From Undaria pinnatifida (taxonomy: Eukaryota; Sar; Phaeophyceae; Laminariales; Alariaceae), in assembly GCA_012845835.1 (NCBI GenBank), contig JABAKD010000002.1:7682603-7746602 (forward strand): a stretch of 64,000 nucleotides of DNA. The letters run 5' to 3'. Every line of letters begins with the position of its first letter. Position 1 is the first letter of the stretch. This document shows positions 46,010-56,751 of the stretch, in pieces. The translations under genes were made by a program, and so were the position numbers. The notes under the pieces were generated by a model. The model was not told where the DNA came from, searched no databases, and was given only the letters and a program-made list of their open reading frames with translations.

Positions 46010-46253
46010 GAGCCACTTTTTTTCTGAAGTTCATTTTTGGGGGGGGGATCTTAAGACCTCTCCCCAAAAAATGATTTGGGGTTGAAAAAGGACTACTACT
46101 ACTACCGTATCAAAAATCCCATTTGCCTACGCACACAACGAGAACCATGCTAAAATAAATGGGGCGTGTTTCCGACGATTTAGGGTCAAGGAGCCCCGTC
46201 ATTCAGAAAACGTTTCGTACAAAAACGGCTGCCACTATCGAAGCACGCGTCGA
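46010..46253. mobile_element. Family C MITE, one terminus missing
   Basis: GATCTTAAGACCTCTCCCC, ATGATTTGGGGTTGAAAA, TTTCCGACGATTTAGGGTCA and CTATCGAAGCACGCGTCG in the family order. Confidence 0.65.
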
Positions 46254-46259
46254 AAATTT

Positions 46260-48370
46260 TATTAAAAAAATCTATCGGCGTCGGCTGTGAGTTCGATGAA
46301 ATCAGGGTCGATGCTCTCATACGAAGTATTTGCAAGCTGCGTCTGTTGGCACTTGTAGCATACTATGTGGGTGCGTTTTCTCACTTAATGGGAGGGGTCC
46401 TGTTATTTTATTTTTGTAATTTTTTTTGTACCTATAGTATTAAAATATTTAATACCAGGTATATTTTGTTTTTCTCCCCTATAGTGGTTGGTGTTGGTGT
46501 TTTAGCTCTAGGTGGTGAATTTTGAGCTAGATCCAAACGTAATATCTATTTGGTAAGTTTCAATCATTTAATCGGTTGTATTCACAGCTAGCTGACGTTT
46601 TTCAATTTTTATGAAATGTAGTATTACTGTAGTCTGCACCATACTGCTCTATCATATGTATGGTGGATGGTTTGCGGGTGGATGGCTTGGTCAGGGTTGT
46701 TGGTACTTGTGGTTCAATGCTGAGTTTATTGTTTGTAGAGTATAGCCTCTAGACTACTGTAGGAGGCGTATCAATCGGTGCAGGGGAAGATGTTTGACGC
46801 CCCCGAGAGCGACCGTCGATGCTTCCCCTTACGCTCGGGATGGTAAATGCATTAAAAATGTTGTTTACAATAGCTGTAGAAGACGTGCTGACATCGTATG
46901 TTGTTTAGTTTTGCGCCGCGGCGTCAGCCGTCAACCCTGTTGTGTACTTGCGTACTGCAGGTACTAGGTATTCATCTAGGGCCAATATCATGACCAAACA
47001 ACACCTTCGCTTCCGACTCTTCCATTGTCCGATGGTCTTCGAATCGCGTTGACTTAGCGTCTCGCGTCGTCAGCGCAGATTATACTCCCACGATATACCC
47101 GCGGTACTACGTACACAAAACGAACCGTAGCAGCGCGCCTACTGCACAATGGTGGTGTACCTTTCCGAGAAACGAGCTACTGCCGTGGTATCATATGATA
47201 GGTGTTCCGAGATTATCGTTATCTATGTACTGGGACACCGTTAGATGTCGCCGGGTACGCAAAAAAGATACGATCTTCGATATTTAGCCCGAGTACCCAT
47301 GGCATGCAAATTTACGAAAAGTGTACTTCGAAGTTTACCTTTCTAACAAAAGGGTGACCTGTGATACACTGTGGGTGCCTTTACCGCCTACTTCAAGAGA
47401 CCTTGCCTAGACGGGGGGGAAAAAAAATCACCCCTGGTGAGGGTGAAAGCGTCAGGTCGGTCCTGCCGGCTACTGCTGTATGATAGCCCTGCATACAACA
47501 GCAAGCAGCAGCAGCAGCGGATGTGTCGTTTACATTCGACGGTTGGTTGACCGGGAGGGGAATATCTTTATTCTTGAGACGGTTTATGGAGCTGCTACGA
47601 ATAGGACTGCAGCATGTGGTGTCACACGGATTAACCAGTACATTGTTTTTTATAAACAAAGCACATTGGTGTGATATGGCGTCGCGTGAGAGACTGGTCA
47701 ACCAAGCCGACCAGATACCTGGCCCAAATGATACCTCCTGTCCCCTCCAAAGAAAGGCCGCTTCTTCCTTGCAATAGGGGGTTTCTATCATCCCTGTATC
47801 TCCACGTTTTCTTCTAATGGGACGTATGCACAAGGTATGACGCAGGGGGGTGGGCCAGTTTCTCCTTAGACTATGCTTCTCGGTTTAGGCAAGCTAATAC
47901 CCCGCGCAGAGAACATCTGCAACAACTATTGCGGGCAAGACACATCTATACTCGTCGCACGCTGTCATGAACTCGTTCGGTATCTGAGCTAGCCGTGCTG
48001 CCAAACCAGACGCTGCTGAACCAAGGATCCACGGTGATATCAAACACGGGTATGATATATCAACGTTTTATTATACAATATATCAACGGTAGACGCCTCC
48101 AGCAGAACCGACAAAAGACACATACGTACCGCGACGTCGTACGATATCAACAATACCTTCGTGCGCAAGAGAACACACCAGCTAGCAATACTACGCACAC
48201 ACTGCTAGCCACAAGCTCGGCATCTGAGCTATAGTCTGGTGGCGGTGCTACCAAAGCTTTTCCCGAATCCTAGATGTAGACTGATATGTTCGCCTCGGAT
48301 CTTTCCGGGTTTTTTTGGAGAGGAATACGTACTTGTATGCTGTTCGAACGATACTCGCACAAGCTGCTGC
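46260..48370. other. No firm gene
   Basis: Family L fragments at 46285-46360 and 46560-46615. A block at 47010-47060 (GACTCTTCCATTGTCCGATG then GTCTTCGAATCGCGTTGAC) repeats 45915-45960. A plus frame ending near 48234 looks somewhat protein-like but lacks splice or motif support. Confidence 0.4.
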
Positions 48371-48381
48371 TGACTGCTTAC

Positions 48382-48448
48382 CGTCCTCCTCGTCTTCGTC
48401 TTCGTCTTCGTCAGATGGGCAGTAGTATTGTTCACGGGGCATCAGGCA
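48382..48448 (-). CDS. Internal exon with acidic Asp/Glu run
   Basis: On the minus strand a strong acceptor (CTGCCTTTCTTCCAG) precedes 67 bases ending at a strong donor (gtaagcag). Only one of three frames is open: CLMPREQYYCPS followed by an alternating Asp/Glu run, giving a phase-0 start and a phase-1 end. Acidic runs of this kind are common in nuclear and ribosome-biogenesis proteins, but one exon cannot assign function. Flanking exons were not secured. A candidate 25-nt downstream exon near 48155-48180 (acceptor ATTGCTAG, donor gtattg) would fit the phase but is too short to trust. Confidence 0.5.
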
Positions 48449-48449
48449 C

Positions 48450-50280
48450 TGGAAGAAAGGCAGGGCGAACATCGCGGTGGCTGTGTGTGGTGGTGGTGGT
48501 GGTGGGGCGTTGTCCTGTAGCACAGTGCTCGTAACTCTTATCTGTTGAGTCTACTACGTGCGCTGTGATCCCGATCAAAATAGGTACATGCCAGTTGCTG
48601 CTATCTATGCTATGTGCCCGTATCATATGGGCTGGTAAGCCGGAAGATAGGAGATAACTTGAATACGATGTGGTACGAGGAGGATATTTATTTCCCAAGA
48701 TTTTTCAGTTTTTGCGAGCGTTTCTCTGTTATTACGCCGCGTTTTTGTTCCTATTCGGCGAAATTATTGCCGGTTCGAGGCGAGTTTTCACGTTGCTCGT
48801 TTCTACTTGCTCCCTGGTCCCGTTCTCGTACGAGCCAGCTGTGTCGTTTGGATCGTGGTTGGACGATGTATGGTGTATGGACGCTGTGTAAGCTGCCCCT
48901 CAGCCGGATGGGACTATGATCTATCCCCTGGGCAGCTCTGCAAAGTCGCAAGGTATATAGCCTAGAAGACTAGTCTAGCTCGTTTGATCGCTGGCCGCGT
49001 ATTGTGGGCCCAGAAGACGAGCGATGAGCCGAACAACCCTCGGGAAAAACTAAAACACATTTCGCTACCGCAAGATCCTTCCATCTCTCTGAACGTTCAA
49101 TCCGGCCGGGGGCTCTATATCTTTCTCTACCACATAGTCTAATTACTCTGCACGACGACGTGGGCCTGCGCATGGCAGTGGTCAAGTGAGCGAGGGGGCG
49201 GCGGATCAGTAGTTGAGGTTTTCTCAACGATCCGTGGTGTCGCCTCTTTCATCTTCCTCAGTATGTTCTTGTTCGTCTTTGTCTTCGTGTTGTTCCCGTT
49301 CGTGTTCCAGCTGTTGCCTTCGTGTTCGTGTTAGTTTTTCATTGACCAACGTGAGGACGGCACTATAGTCTACTACTACTAGTCTACAGTAGTAGTAGCA
49401 AGCAGTACTTTCTTCTTGATCCAGATATTAGACTACATGGGTGCTACTGATAATCAACACTGTTTGCTGCCGACATGTGCTGCTGCTACTGATACTGTAT
49501 AGATCTAGACTAATAGCAGTACGGCTTTTAGCTACAGATATATCTGATGATGATACTGATACCGAGCTCCTTGAGGTGCTGATACTACTGGTGCAGATAC
49601 TACTACTGTAACAGTACAGTACAACAGTACTGATGTTGATACGGACACAGTTGCGGATACTACTGAATCATATGATGATACGGATACTAGTTACTACCGC
49701 TTCACAGATACTGCTGCGGCTCGTGACGGCGGGGGGGGGGATGACATATCGCCACCAAATAATTCCACTCGCAATGAACCGCAACATAGTAACGGCATCA
49801 CCTACGACGTATCCCCGGCACGAACCGGCACTTTTGCTGCAAAATTATCGACCCGAGGGGGTCGAATCGAATCGACCCGAAGCGCGTCACCTCGACTTAA
49901 TGAATGAGTGAAGGTAAACAAGCATATCGCCGCCAACCAATCACCACCTCACAGCAATGCGCGCATCGATCGCCGTCACGCTGTTGCTTTGATGATTGTG
50001 ATTGGCGTAAAACAAAGCAACTAACCGCGTCGTAGAATAAACAAATATATAATATCTCCCACGACCACACGATCAATCACAACATACTCCCCTAAACCGG
50101 GAACACCATCAACACCCAACGAAGTGGGGGTACCGCAAGTCAACACCACCACCGCCGTACGCCCTTGAGGGAGACATCCTCAACGCGAGAGGAGCACAGG
50201 TTGTGGGTCTTTTTTTTCCTGTGTTGTGAACGAGACATTTTTCCCGAGACGAACCCGCGGTATATATTGGCATCACGATC
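48450..50280. other. Probable introns or intergenic DNA
   Basis: No exon is secured. A degenerate GATACT/ACTACT repeat lies at 49500-49700. A short G run occurs at 49731. Confidence 0.4.
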
Positions 50281-50287
50281 ATCGCCA

Positions 50288-50479
50288 TCAGCAAGGGCTT
50301 GCTCTGTTATAGGTGAGTCCGCTTCTTGCCCTACGTCGTTGGTAGAGAAACTCGATGACCCGCGCGCGTTCGAAGATGAGCGAATGGTGCCGCTGCAGCA
50401 TGGTAGCCAACAACAGCTGAACAAGCCTGTTCTTCTCTCGAAGTTGACAGAGGGCCGCTTTGTCCGCATCATTCGGCAT
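50288..50479 (-). CDS. Possible coding segment, unknown
   Basis: A minus-strand frame starting at ATG reads MPNDADKAALCQLREKNRL, then VQLLLATMLQRHHSLIFERA, a helical, protein-like composition, and stops after 63 codons. No domain is recognised and no clean splice site bounds it. A donor on the opposite strand (GTTATAG then gtgagtcc near 50312) competes for this segment. Low confidence. Confidence 0.22.
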   Translation of the reverse strand: MPNDADKAALCQLREKNRLVQLLLATMLQRHHSLIFERARVIEFLYQRRRARSGLTYNRASPC

Positions 50480-50519
50480 GTTCTACCGACCGCATGTATA
50501 CTTGTATACATATATTGAT

Positions 50520-51680
50520 GGCTTCGTGCAAGCTTGTTCTTCTACAGGAGGGGTGTGAAATCAAACAGCTTCCAACGCCACGATCGCAACAGGTCGTATC
50601 ATTCTACCACAGCTACTCTTAGCTAAAGAGAGGAAGGACTTACCCGGCATGTTTTCGGGGGAAAATACCGACCCACTCGTATCCCAAACAAGTCAGAAGT
50701 TTGCATCCTATCCTTCGATCGCGCTTTGGATTGTATCCGCATGGATAGCGGGAAGGGCTCTTATCTACCGAGTACAACCGGCCTCCTGTCTGTGGCAGTA
50801 GATAACACGCGTACCTTTAGGACGTGCGCATGAATGAAGCAAAAAGGAAAACCTCAGGTATTTTTCAGTCAAGCCGAAATCGTCCACTGTATAGTCGTCT
50901 CTCCTTGTTGATCCTGACCCCTATGCACCATCCACGGAAGCCACCGGACCTATTTAGGGAACACGCATGCTATGTACATCCATTCGCGATGGATCTAGGT
51001 TATGGCATTGACGACAGGTGTGTAGACTATCACGTGTGCCTTATGAGTCTTACCTGAATCATGCTCGGCCGAGAGAGCTTCTTGTAAAAATCTGACAGAA
51101 TCGAAGAAAATACACACAGTTAGTCTACAGAGTAAAAAAAAATAGAATTGACCAGGTATACGCTCTCGTACTGCCGAGGAGACACGTGGTGCACACTTCT
51201 CGGCCTAAGCGTGGTCTGGTCTCCCATGATGGGTTAAGGGATCCCACCACAACACACCACACACGAACGTGAGGGCAGATCTCGACGCAAACCGAAGGAT
51301 CAAGCAACTTGCAAAAATCAAACATTGGTCTAAACAGCCACCGCTGACGTATGCACATACATGTGTGTATGTATGCATGATATGTGCCTCTGGTATACCT
51401 GATTTTTTTCATTTTTTTTGACGTTTCGATTTATTTTTTCGACAAAAAATGACCACTCAGCGGCGGAACACTGAACCATCCCCCTATGTGTGCCATAGAC
51501 AAGAAAAAAAAGCGCATATATGGTATCATCATAGGGAACGAAGGCACGTGTGATTCGCAGTTTTTTTCCAGAAGGTCATGAATGAAAAAAAGAACTCGTG
51601 TTAATTTAGTCCGGTAATAAAAGTGACACATGAAAACATGTATACTCGTACAGATAGTAGTACAGGACACCTCGTAGTAA
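50520..51680. other. No gene seen
   Basis: AT-moderate DNA with short frames only; no recognised repeat family beyond short oligonucleotide runs. Confidence 0.4.
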
Positions 51681-51687
51681 TAAGCAG

Positions 51688-51868
51688 GGGTTTTCACGGG
51701 TCGGGCCAGATCGGGCCGGGTCGGGTCGGGTCGGGTCGGGTCGGGTCGGGTCGGGTCGGGTCGGGTCGGGTCGGGTCGGGTCGGGTCGGGTCGGGTCGGG
51801 TCGGGTCGCGTCGGGTCACCCTGACTCGATCCGACCCGTGAGATTCGCGAAACGCCTACAGCCCGACC
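51688..51868. repeat. Fold-back family G, copy 2, with (TCGGG)n
   Basis: TTTTCACGGGTCGGGCC at the start and GACCCGTGAGATTCGC near the end are inverted. Between them (about 51716-51815) is a nearly pure array of about 20 TCGGG units, which are sporadic in copies 1 and 3. Confidence 0.85.
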
Positions 51869-51872
51869 CGCC

Positions 51873-52140
51873 GCGTGCTACGATAGAGGCATGGTATAGC
51901 TCTTTTTGGCTAACAGAGTTGTTGTGTGAATGACGGGGCTTCTCCTTAACCCCTTCACAACTGGAAACCCGTCTTTAGGGACAAAATTACTTGAATTTCG
52001 TATAGGGAGGGGTTCGGGGGCTCTAAAGGGGTTAACGCCGAAATCGTCGGAGTAGCAAAAAAAATGTTGTTTTGCAAAAGCGAACACTTCTTTAATACCT
52101 ACACTGTGTAGCTCGGCCGTGGGTTTGGTCATTATAATCT
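51873..52140. mobile_element. Family C MITE interrupted by family B
   Basis: GCGTGCTACGATAGAGGCAT, then ATGACGGGGCTTCTCC, the family B element, then CGCCGAAATCGTCGG and further family C sequence. The right terminus is not clear. Confidence 0.65.
51946..52035 (-). mobile_element. TTAA-type MITE (family B), copy 6, intact
   Basis: TTAA (51946-51949), an 82-bp element in reverse orientation (CCCCTTCACAACTGG to GGCTCTAAAGGGG), then TTAA (52032-52035). The same length as copy 3. The host family C has an empty counterpart at 40657-40913 (CTCCTTAACCC). Confidence 0.8.
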
Positions 52141-52409
52141 GATCTTCGCATTTCCAGTTTTACTACAAAAAAAAAAGTTTTTCGGGGGGGGGGGGGGGGG
52201 GGGTATACAAGTAGAGCTCCTCAAGCCACTGCCCTCAGAAAGAAGTTGAAATGGTTGGCGCACTGCTAGAGTTCTATTAATTAGTAGCGTGTTGTCACCC
52301 GTGCCGGCCCGTGAGAGGTATCGAACTCCGAGCTATCGCTTGACCCGATCTACGGTAGAAACTGTGTAAGTAGAGCATACACCTGCAAAAAAAGTGTCAA
52401 GAAATTTGA

Positions 52410-52702
52410 GACGCGTGCTATGATAGAGGTATTAAGGTATACCGTTTTTTGGCGAAAATAGTTATCTGAACGACGGGAGCTCCTTGACCCAAAATCGTCG
52501 GAAAAAAATAAAATAATGTGCCAATTTTTTTTGCACTGATTACCGTCGTCGTGTGCCTAGCCCGTGGGCTTTTGTCATCCGGTAGCGCAGATGTTCGTTT
52601 TTTTTTTTCGCTCCAAATCGGGTTTTTGGGGGAGGTCTTCTTAAGCTCTCAAATTGAGCAACCTCAGAAAAAACGTGGTGCACCTCTACATCGTACAACG
52701 CT
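52410..52702. mobile_element. Family C MITE, near-complete
   Basis: GACGCGTGCTATGATAGAGG at the start and ACCTCTACATCGTACAACGC at the end are inverted. The inside order matches 40657-40913 (CTCCTTGACCC site, CTCCAAATCGGG, GGAGGTCTTCTTAAGCTC). Confidence 0.75.
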
Positions 52703-53034
52703 TCCGCACGGATCATCCTGCTGAACCCCGCCAAATGTGTCCATCCGCAATTTATCGCAGCGGCTAATCAATTTTCCCGCACAAGAAAAAAAATTAGCTG
52801 TGTGTTTTTCCTCGGTCAATGTTTTGTTTCGTGGTTGAAGCTCGTGCTGTGCTTGCGTGGTCGGATATGGCGGCAAAAATATATCATGGCCAAGACTATG
52901 GTTGGGGTGTCATGTTTCAGGCGTTTTTCTTTTGGCAGTGCGTCGGGGTCACTCGCGCGAGTGACCTCCCCCCCGCTGTTCCGTTTGCGGTCTTTGAGCT
53001 TAAGAGGCGCCTGGCAGCAATTTTTAAGCATTTC

Positions 53035-53290
53035 CTGGACGACTCGAAGAGGCTCGCTCCTTAAGCCAAGATCGTCGGAAGCATCATTCTTTTTTCGATT
53101 TTGCAAAATGATTGTTTTCGTATGCCTGGGGCCACGCACGGGTTGGTTCATTGGGTTTCACTTTTGTTCAGCTTGCTCCAGAATCGATTTTTTTTTATTT
53201 TATTGTTTTGGCTTCTCAAGCGAGGGACACCCCCAGAAAAAAAAACCGCCAAACAAGAAAAAAACGGTGGACCTCTAGCGTAGCTTGTTG
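53035..53290. mobile_element. Family C MITE, diverged
   Basis: GCTCGCTCCTTAAGCCAAGA, TCGTCGGAAGCATC, GGGTTTCACTTTTGTTCAGC and GGACCTCTAGCGTAGC. A shorter piece follows at 53360-53470 (CCTCCTTGACCC). Confidence 0.55.
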
Positions 53291-53711
53291 TGTCGCAGCC
53301 ATATTTTTTATCGTGTAGTCGGTGCTTGTAGTCGACATGTAAGGCTTCGGCACTTGACGGCGTTACCGCGATAGATATCTACAACTTGGGACTTTTCGGT
53401 GGACAAGAAAAGGAAAAAAAAAAAAACGTTTTCTGAGGAACGGGCCTCCTTGACCCAATTTTATCGGAATGCAATTCTTGCCTTGCAATAATGTATATAT
53501 AGTCTATGTATGGATCGAGGCTACGACGGGGAGGGGTGTTATAATATATCCCTGTTTTCACTGTTTGCTGACTCGCATGAGCGACTCTCTGTACGTCACG
53601 CGGACAAGAGACTCTCTAGAGGGTGTCTTCCTGGCGCTGCGTGGCTGGTCATCACATTGCGAGTTCATATCGCAAGATGAAGACGGCAAACACATTAAGG
53701 CGCGGCAAAGG

Positions 53712-53820
53712 AGAACAGGGGGCGGTTCTGTTCACTAGCGCGCGTGACCGCACGAGAAAACAAACAGAGGGCGCTTCCGTTCGCTAGCGCGCGTGACCAC
53801 GAGAAACTAAAAAGACAGGG
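53712..53820. repeat. Roughly 55-bp tandem duplication
   Basis: TTCACTAGCGCGCGTGACC and TTCGCTAGCGCGCGTGACC are each followed by a CACGAGAAA block and an ACAGGGGGC or CAGAGGGCGC phrase. Confidence 0.8.
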
Positions 53821-54839
53821 GCGCAAAACGTGACCCCCGCACCATAGCCTCGTCGATACGATATATATATATTTTTTTTCACCTAGGCCGCGAATTTTGG
53901 TCACCGGGTTTTATCTTCGATTTACAGAAAAATATAACTCTTGGAGTACAGACTGGTTCACGTAGTAGACCCCCATTTAATTCCCCGGCGTGTGCCCACG
54001 CCGTTTTATTTCGACTCAGACCGTGAAATTTTGCGCGCAAGTCTTCTGTGTGCCATTGCGAAGACCTCACCTATCGTTTTTTTTGTTTTTTTTTCGTTTT
54101 TCGTTTTTTTCGGTCTGATGTCTTGTCAGTTGAGACTTTTTTGGAAAGTGTGGCGCCCCACCTTTTAGACCATTTTTTTTCGGCGAAAACAACCCCCCCC
54201 CACCCCCCCACCTCCGGAGGTCAGGCCTCGGGATGGGCATGTGGACCACATGTGCAAAATTCAGGTTCTGTCTCTCAAAAACGGCGTGGACATTTGGACT
54301 TCTGTGCGTAAAAATGAGTAAGATGCGTTATTTCCTTCAAACGACATGGTTTTAGCGTAAGATCCAGTTTTTTCGCCATATCCCCATATCCCGCTTAAGG
54401 TTGAACACGGGCAGGTCAGATCTTCGATTTTTGCCGCCCAAAAACATTCTACAGAGATGCCTTGGAGTGTACCTCCAACCGGTGCGTGCGAAAATGCGGT
54501 GCTATTCGTTCTCGCCTCCGCTTGAAAAAAAAAATGAATATTATTAAGATTATCAAGGCCTGTCATTGATTGGTCGATACCGGTGCGAGTTTTGTTCCTA
54601 CGTAGAGACAGCCCGAGGCCGCAGAAAAAAAAGCTGGCCACGTCACCTTCTTCCATTCGCCTTGGGGGTGAGTATGATACCAACTATTCACCCTTTGACT
54701 GGATATTGCGAGCGGTATTCCCAGGGCAGAGAATTTGGGGGTTTTACGTGAACCAGCCTGTGGCCCCGGGAAAAAAAAAAAGGTGCGCCCCTTTTTCCTT
54801 AGCATATGTCATTTATAGCATTCTCCGCTTGGCATACGA

Positions 54840-55215
54840 GACACTCGATGATAATCGACGAGCGAAAAAACGCTGAAGAGTTGGGAACGCCCTATCATGT
54901 ATGCGCGGTAAAAATGAGGGCACGTACCGGGAGGGGAGGGGAGGGGGGCGGGGGGGGGGGGGGGGGGGGGTGCGATACCTGTGACCACGGCTTGTCCAGA
55001 AGGTCGCCGAGGGTAAATAAAGCCTCTTGCAAGTTGAGCATAGTCACTCGATGATAATCGAGGAGCACTAACAGCTGAATAGTGGGAATGCTGAACCCTG
55101 TGTGCGATGAAAATGAAGGCACACACCGGGCAGGGGCGCCACGTGTGACCACGACTTTGTCCAGAAGGTCGCTGGTGGGGTAAAAACGCCCAACGAATTG
55201 AGTTGCGCACAAAAA
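54840..55215 (+). repeat. Family J-prime, two tandem copies, first with long poly-G
   Basis: CACTCGATGATAATCGACGA, AAAAATGAGGGCACGTACCG, a G-rich run (54929-54970), CCTGTGACCACGGCTTGTCC and GTCGCCGAGGGTAAA. A second copy from about 55048 has no poly-G (CGGGCAGGGGCGCCACGTGTG). Confidence 0.75.
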
Positions 55216-55796
55216 AAGTTATGATAAAAAAATACAAGAATCGTAAGACCAACTACTAGGGGAAGTTATTCTTGGGCCTCCAGAACTGAGTTTTTAGCCC
55301 GATAATACATTTTTACTCGAAGTCTCGGCCAAAAGCACCGGCAGACCCATCAGGATGCTCCCCGTAGTTTTTGTCCCGAGCTTTCTGGCCTAGTTTTCCG
55401 TCTCTCCAGAGCCGTAGGTTGAGAGTTCTTCTAATTTGTCGGTTCTAAGGGCATGGCGAGTTTTAGCCAAAACCCCTCGAAAATCAAATATTTTCGACCT
55501 CAGTTCCTACCAGCAGTACCCATTTCCATAAACTGATTGGTTGTGCCAGTAATCAAAACGATACCCCAGAGAAACGGAGAACTGCTCTAAACACCCCTCG
55601 GAAAACTACGGAGTGGGCCTTGAGGAGCGTATTTGTGACATAAGACAGTCCAGCCGAGTATAACATGTATATTTGGGTGACGATGCAGTGCTGAGAGCCA
55701 ATTTTTTTTTTACCGTGGTAGCTGGTCGACAAGTACAGCTGCTGAGAGTCTAGATTTTGTAAAAAAAGCCTTGCTCGTAAGATTCGGGTGTCACTT

Positions 55797-55808
55797 GCTG
55801 TTGTTGTT

Positions 55809-55891
<83 letters not shown>

Positions 55892-55926
55892 CGTCGTTGT
55901 TGTCGTTGTTGTTGTTGTTGTTACAG

Positions 55927-56021
<95 letters not shown>

Positions 56022-56110
56022 GCTGTTGTTGTTGATGTTACAGTTGCTGTTGTTGTTGTTACAGTTGTTGCAGTTGTTGCAGTTGTTGCAGTTGTTGCAG
56101 TTGTTGATAC
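55797..56110. repeat. (GTT)n microsatellite, about 310 bp
   Basis: A GTT repeat with sparse TTACAGTTG and GTC interruptions; GCAGTTGTT units at the 3' end. The complement of the motif at 26643. Confidence 0.97.
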
Positions 56111-56751
56111 TACTAGTAGTATTGGTATTGCCCTTCGACACCGTAGCGTAGATGCCGTTTCGATAGAAATCGAACGTCCATTTCCCAATTTCCCTTTCCG
56201 CGCATCACCTAGCCCATGGCATGGAATACACAGCATTTCTCGAACACGGTTGCTGGATGAGGTGCGTACAGAACTCCTCTAGCTTAGGATGCCATAACAA
56301 AAATCGTCGCGTCTCGTACCTTCATCGTGGCACGCGGCAAAATACGCTTTGCAGAAAATGCTTCATTTCAGCGTGGCGATCAGAGCTGTTCCGCCACGAC
56401 CACTCGACTGCGTTTCCACGATCGAAGCTGTTTTCGAGCAATATTATCGCATCACAGCTAACTGATGCTCCTCGCATACCTACCTTCAATCTTCCCCCCC
56501 CCCCCCCCGTGTTAGGCTTGCGCTCGCGTTTTGGTTTTTTGTCTGCTGCTATTGATGTTCGCCTCAGACGCGGCATGTAAAAAACATTTCGTGCACGCTC
56601 GGTTTTCTTCGAACGGCGTTGGTGGTGACGTTGTTGCTTGATTTTCTTCCCCGGACTCGTTTTTTTTCGCAGGGCGGAACGTCGAGGTCGTCATAAGGAG
56701 GAGCAAAGCGCGAGCGGCAAAAACTAAATTCACAAGCCGAAAGATTCGAAA

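Noticed and set aside
54261-54683. 141-codon minus frame
   Set aside because: No motif, start or clean splice boundary. A competing donor-like GGGTGAGTATG lies on the other strand near 54665.
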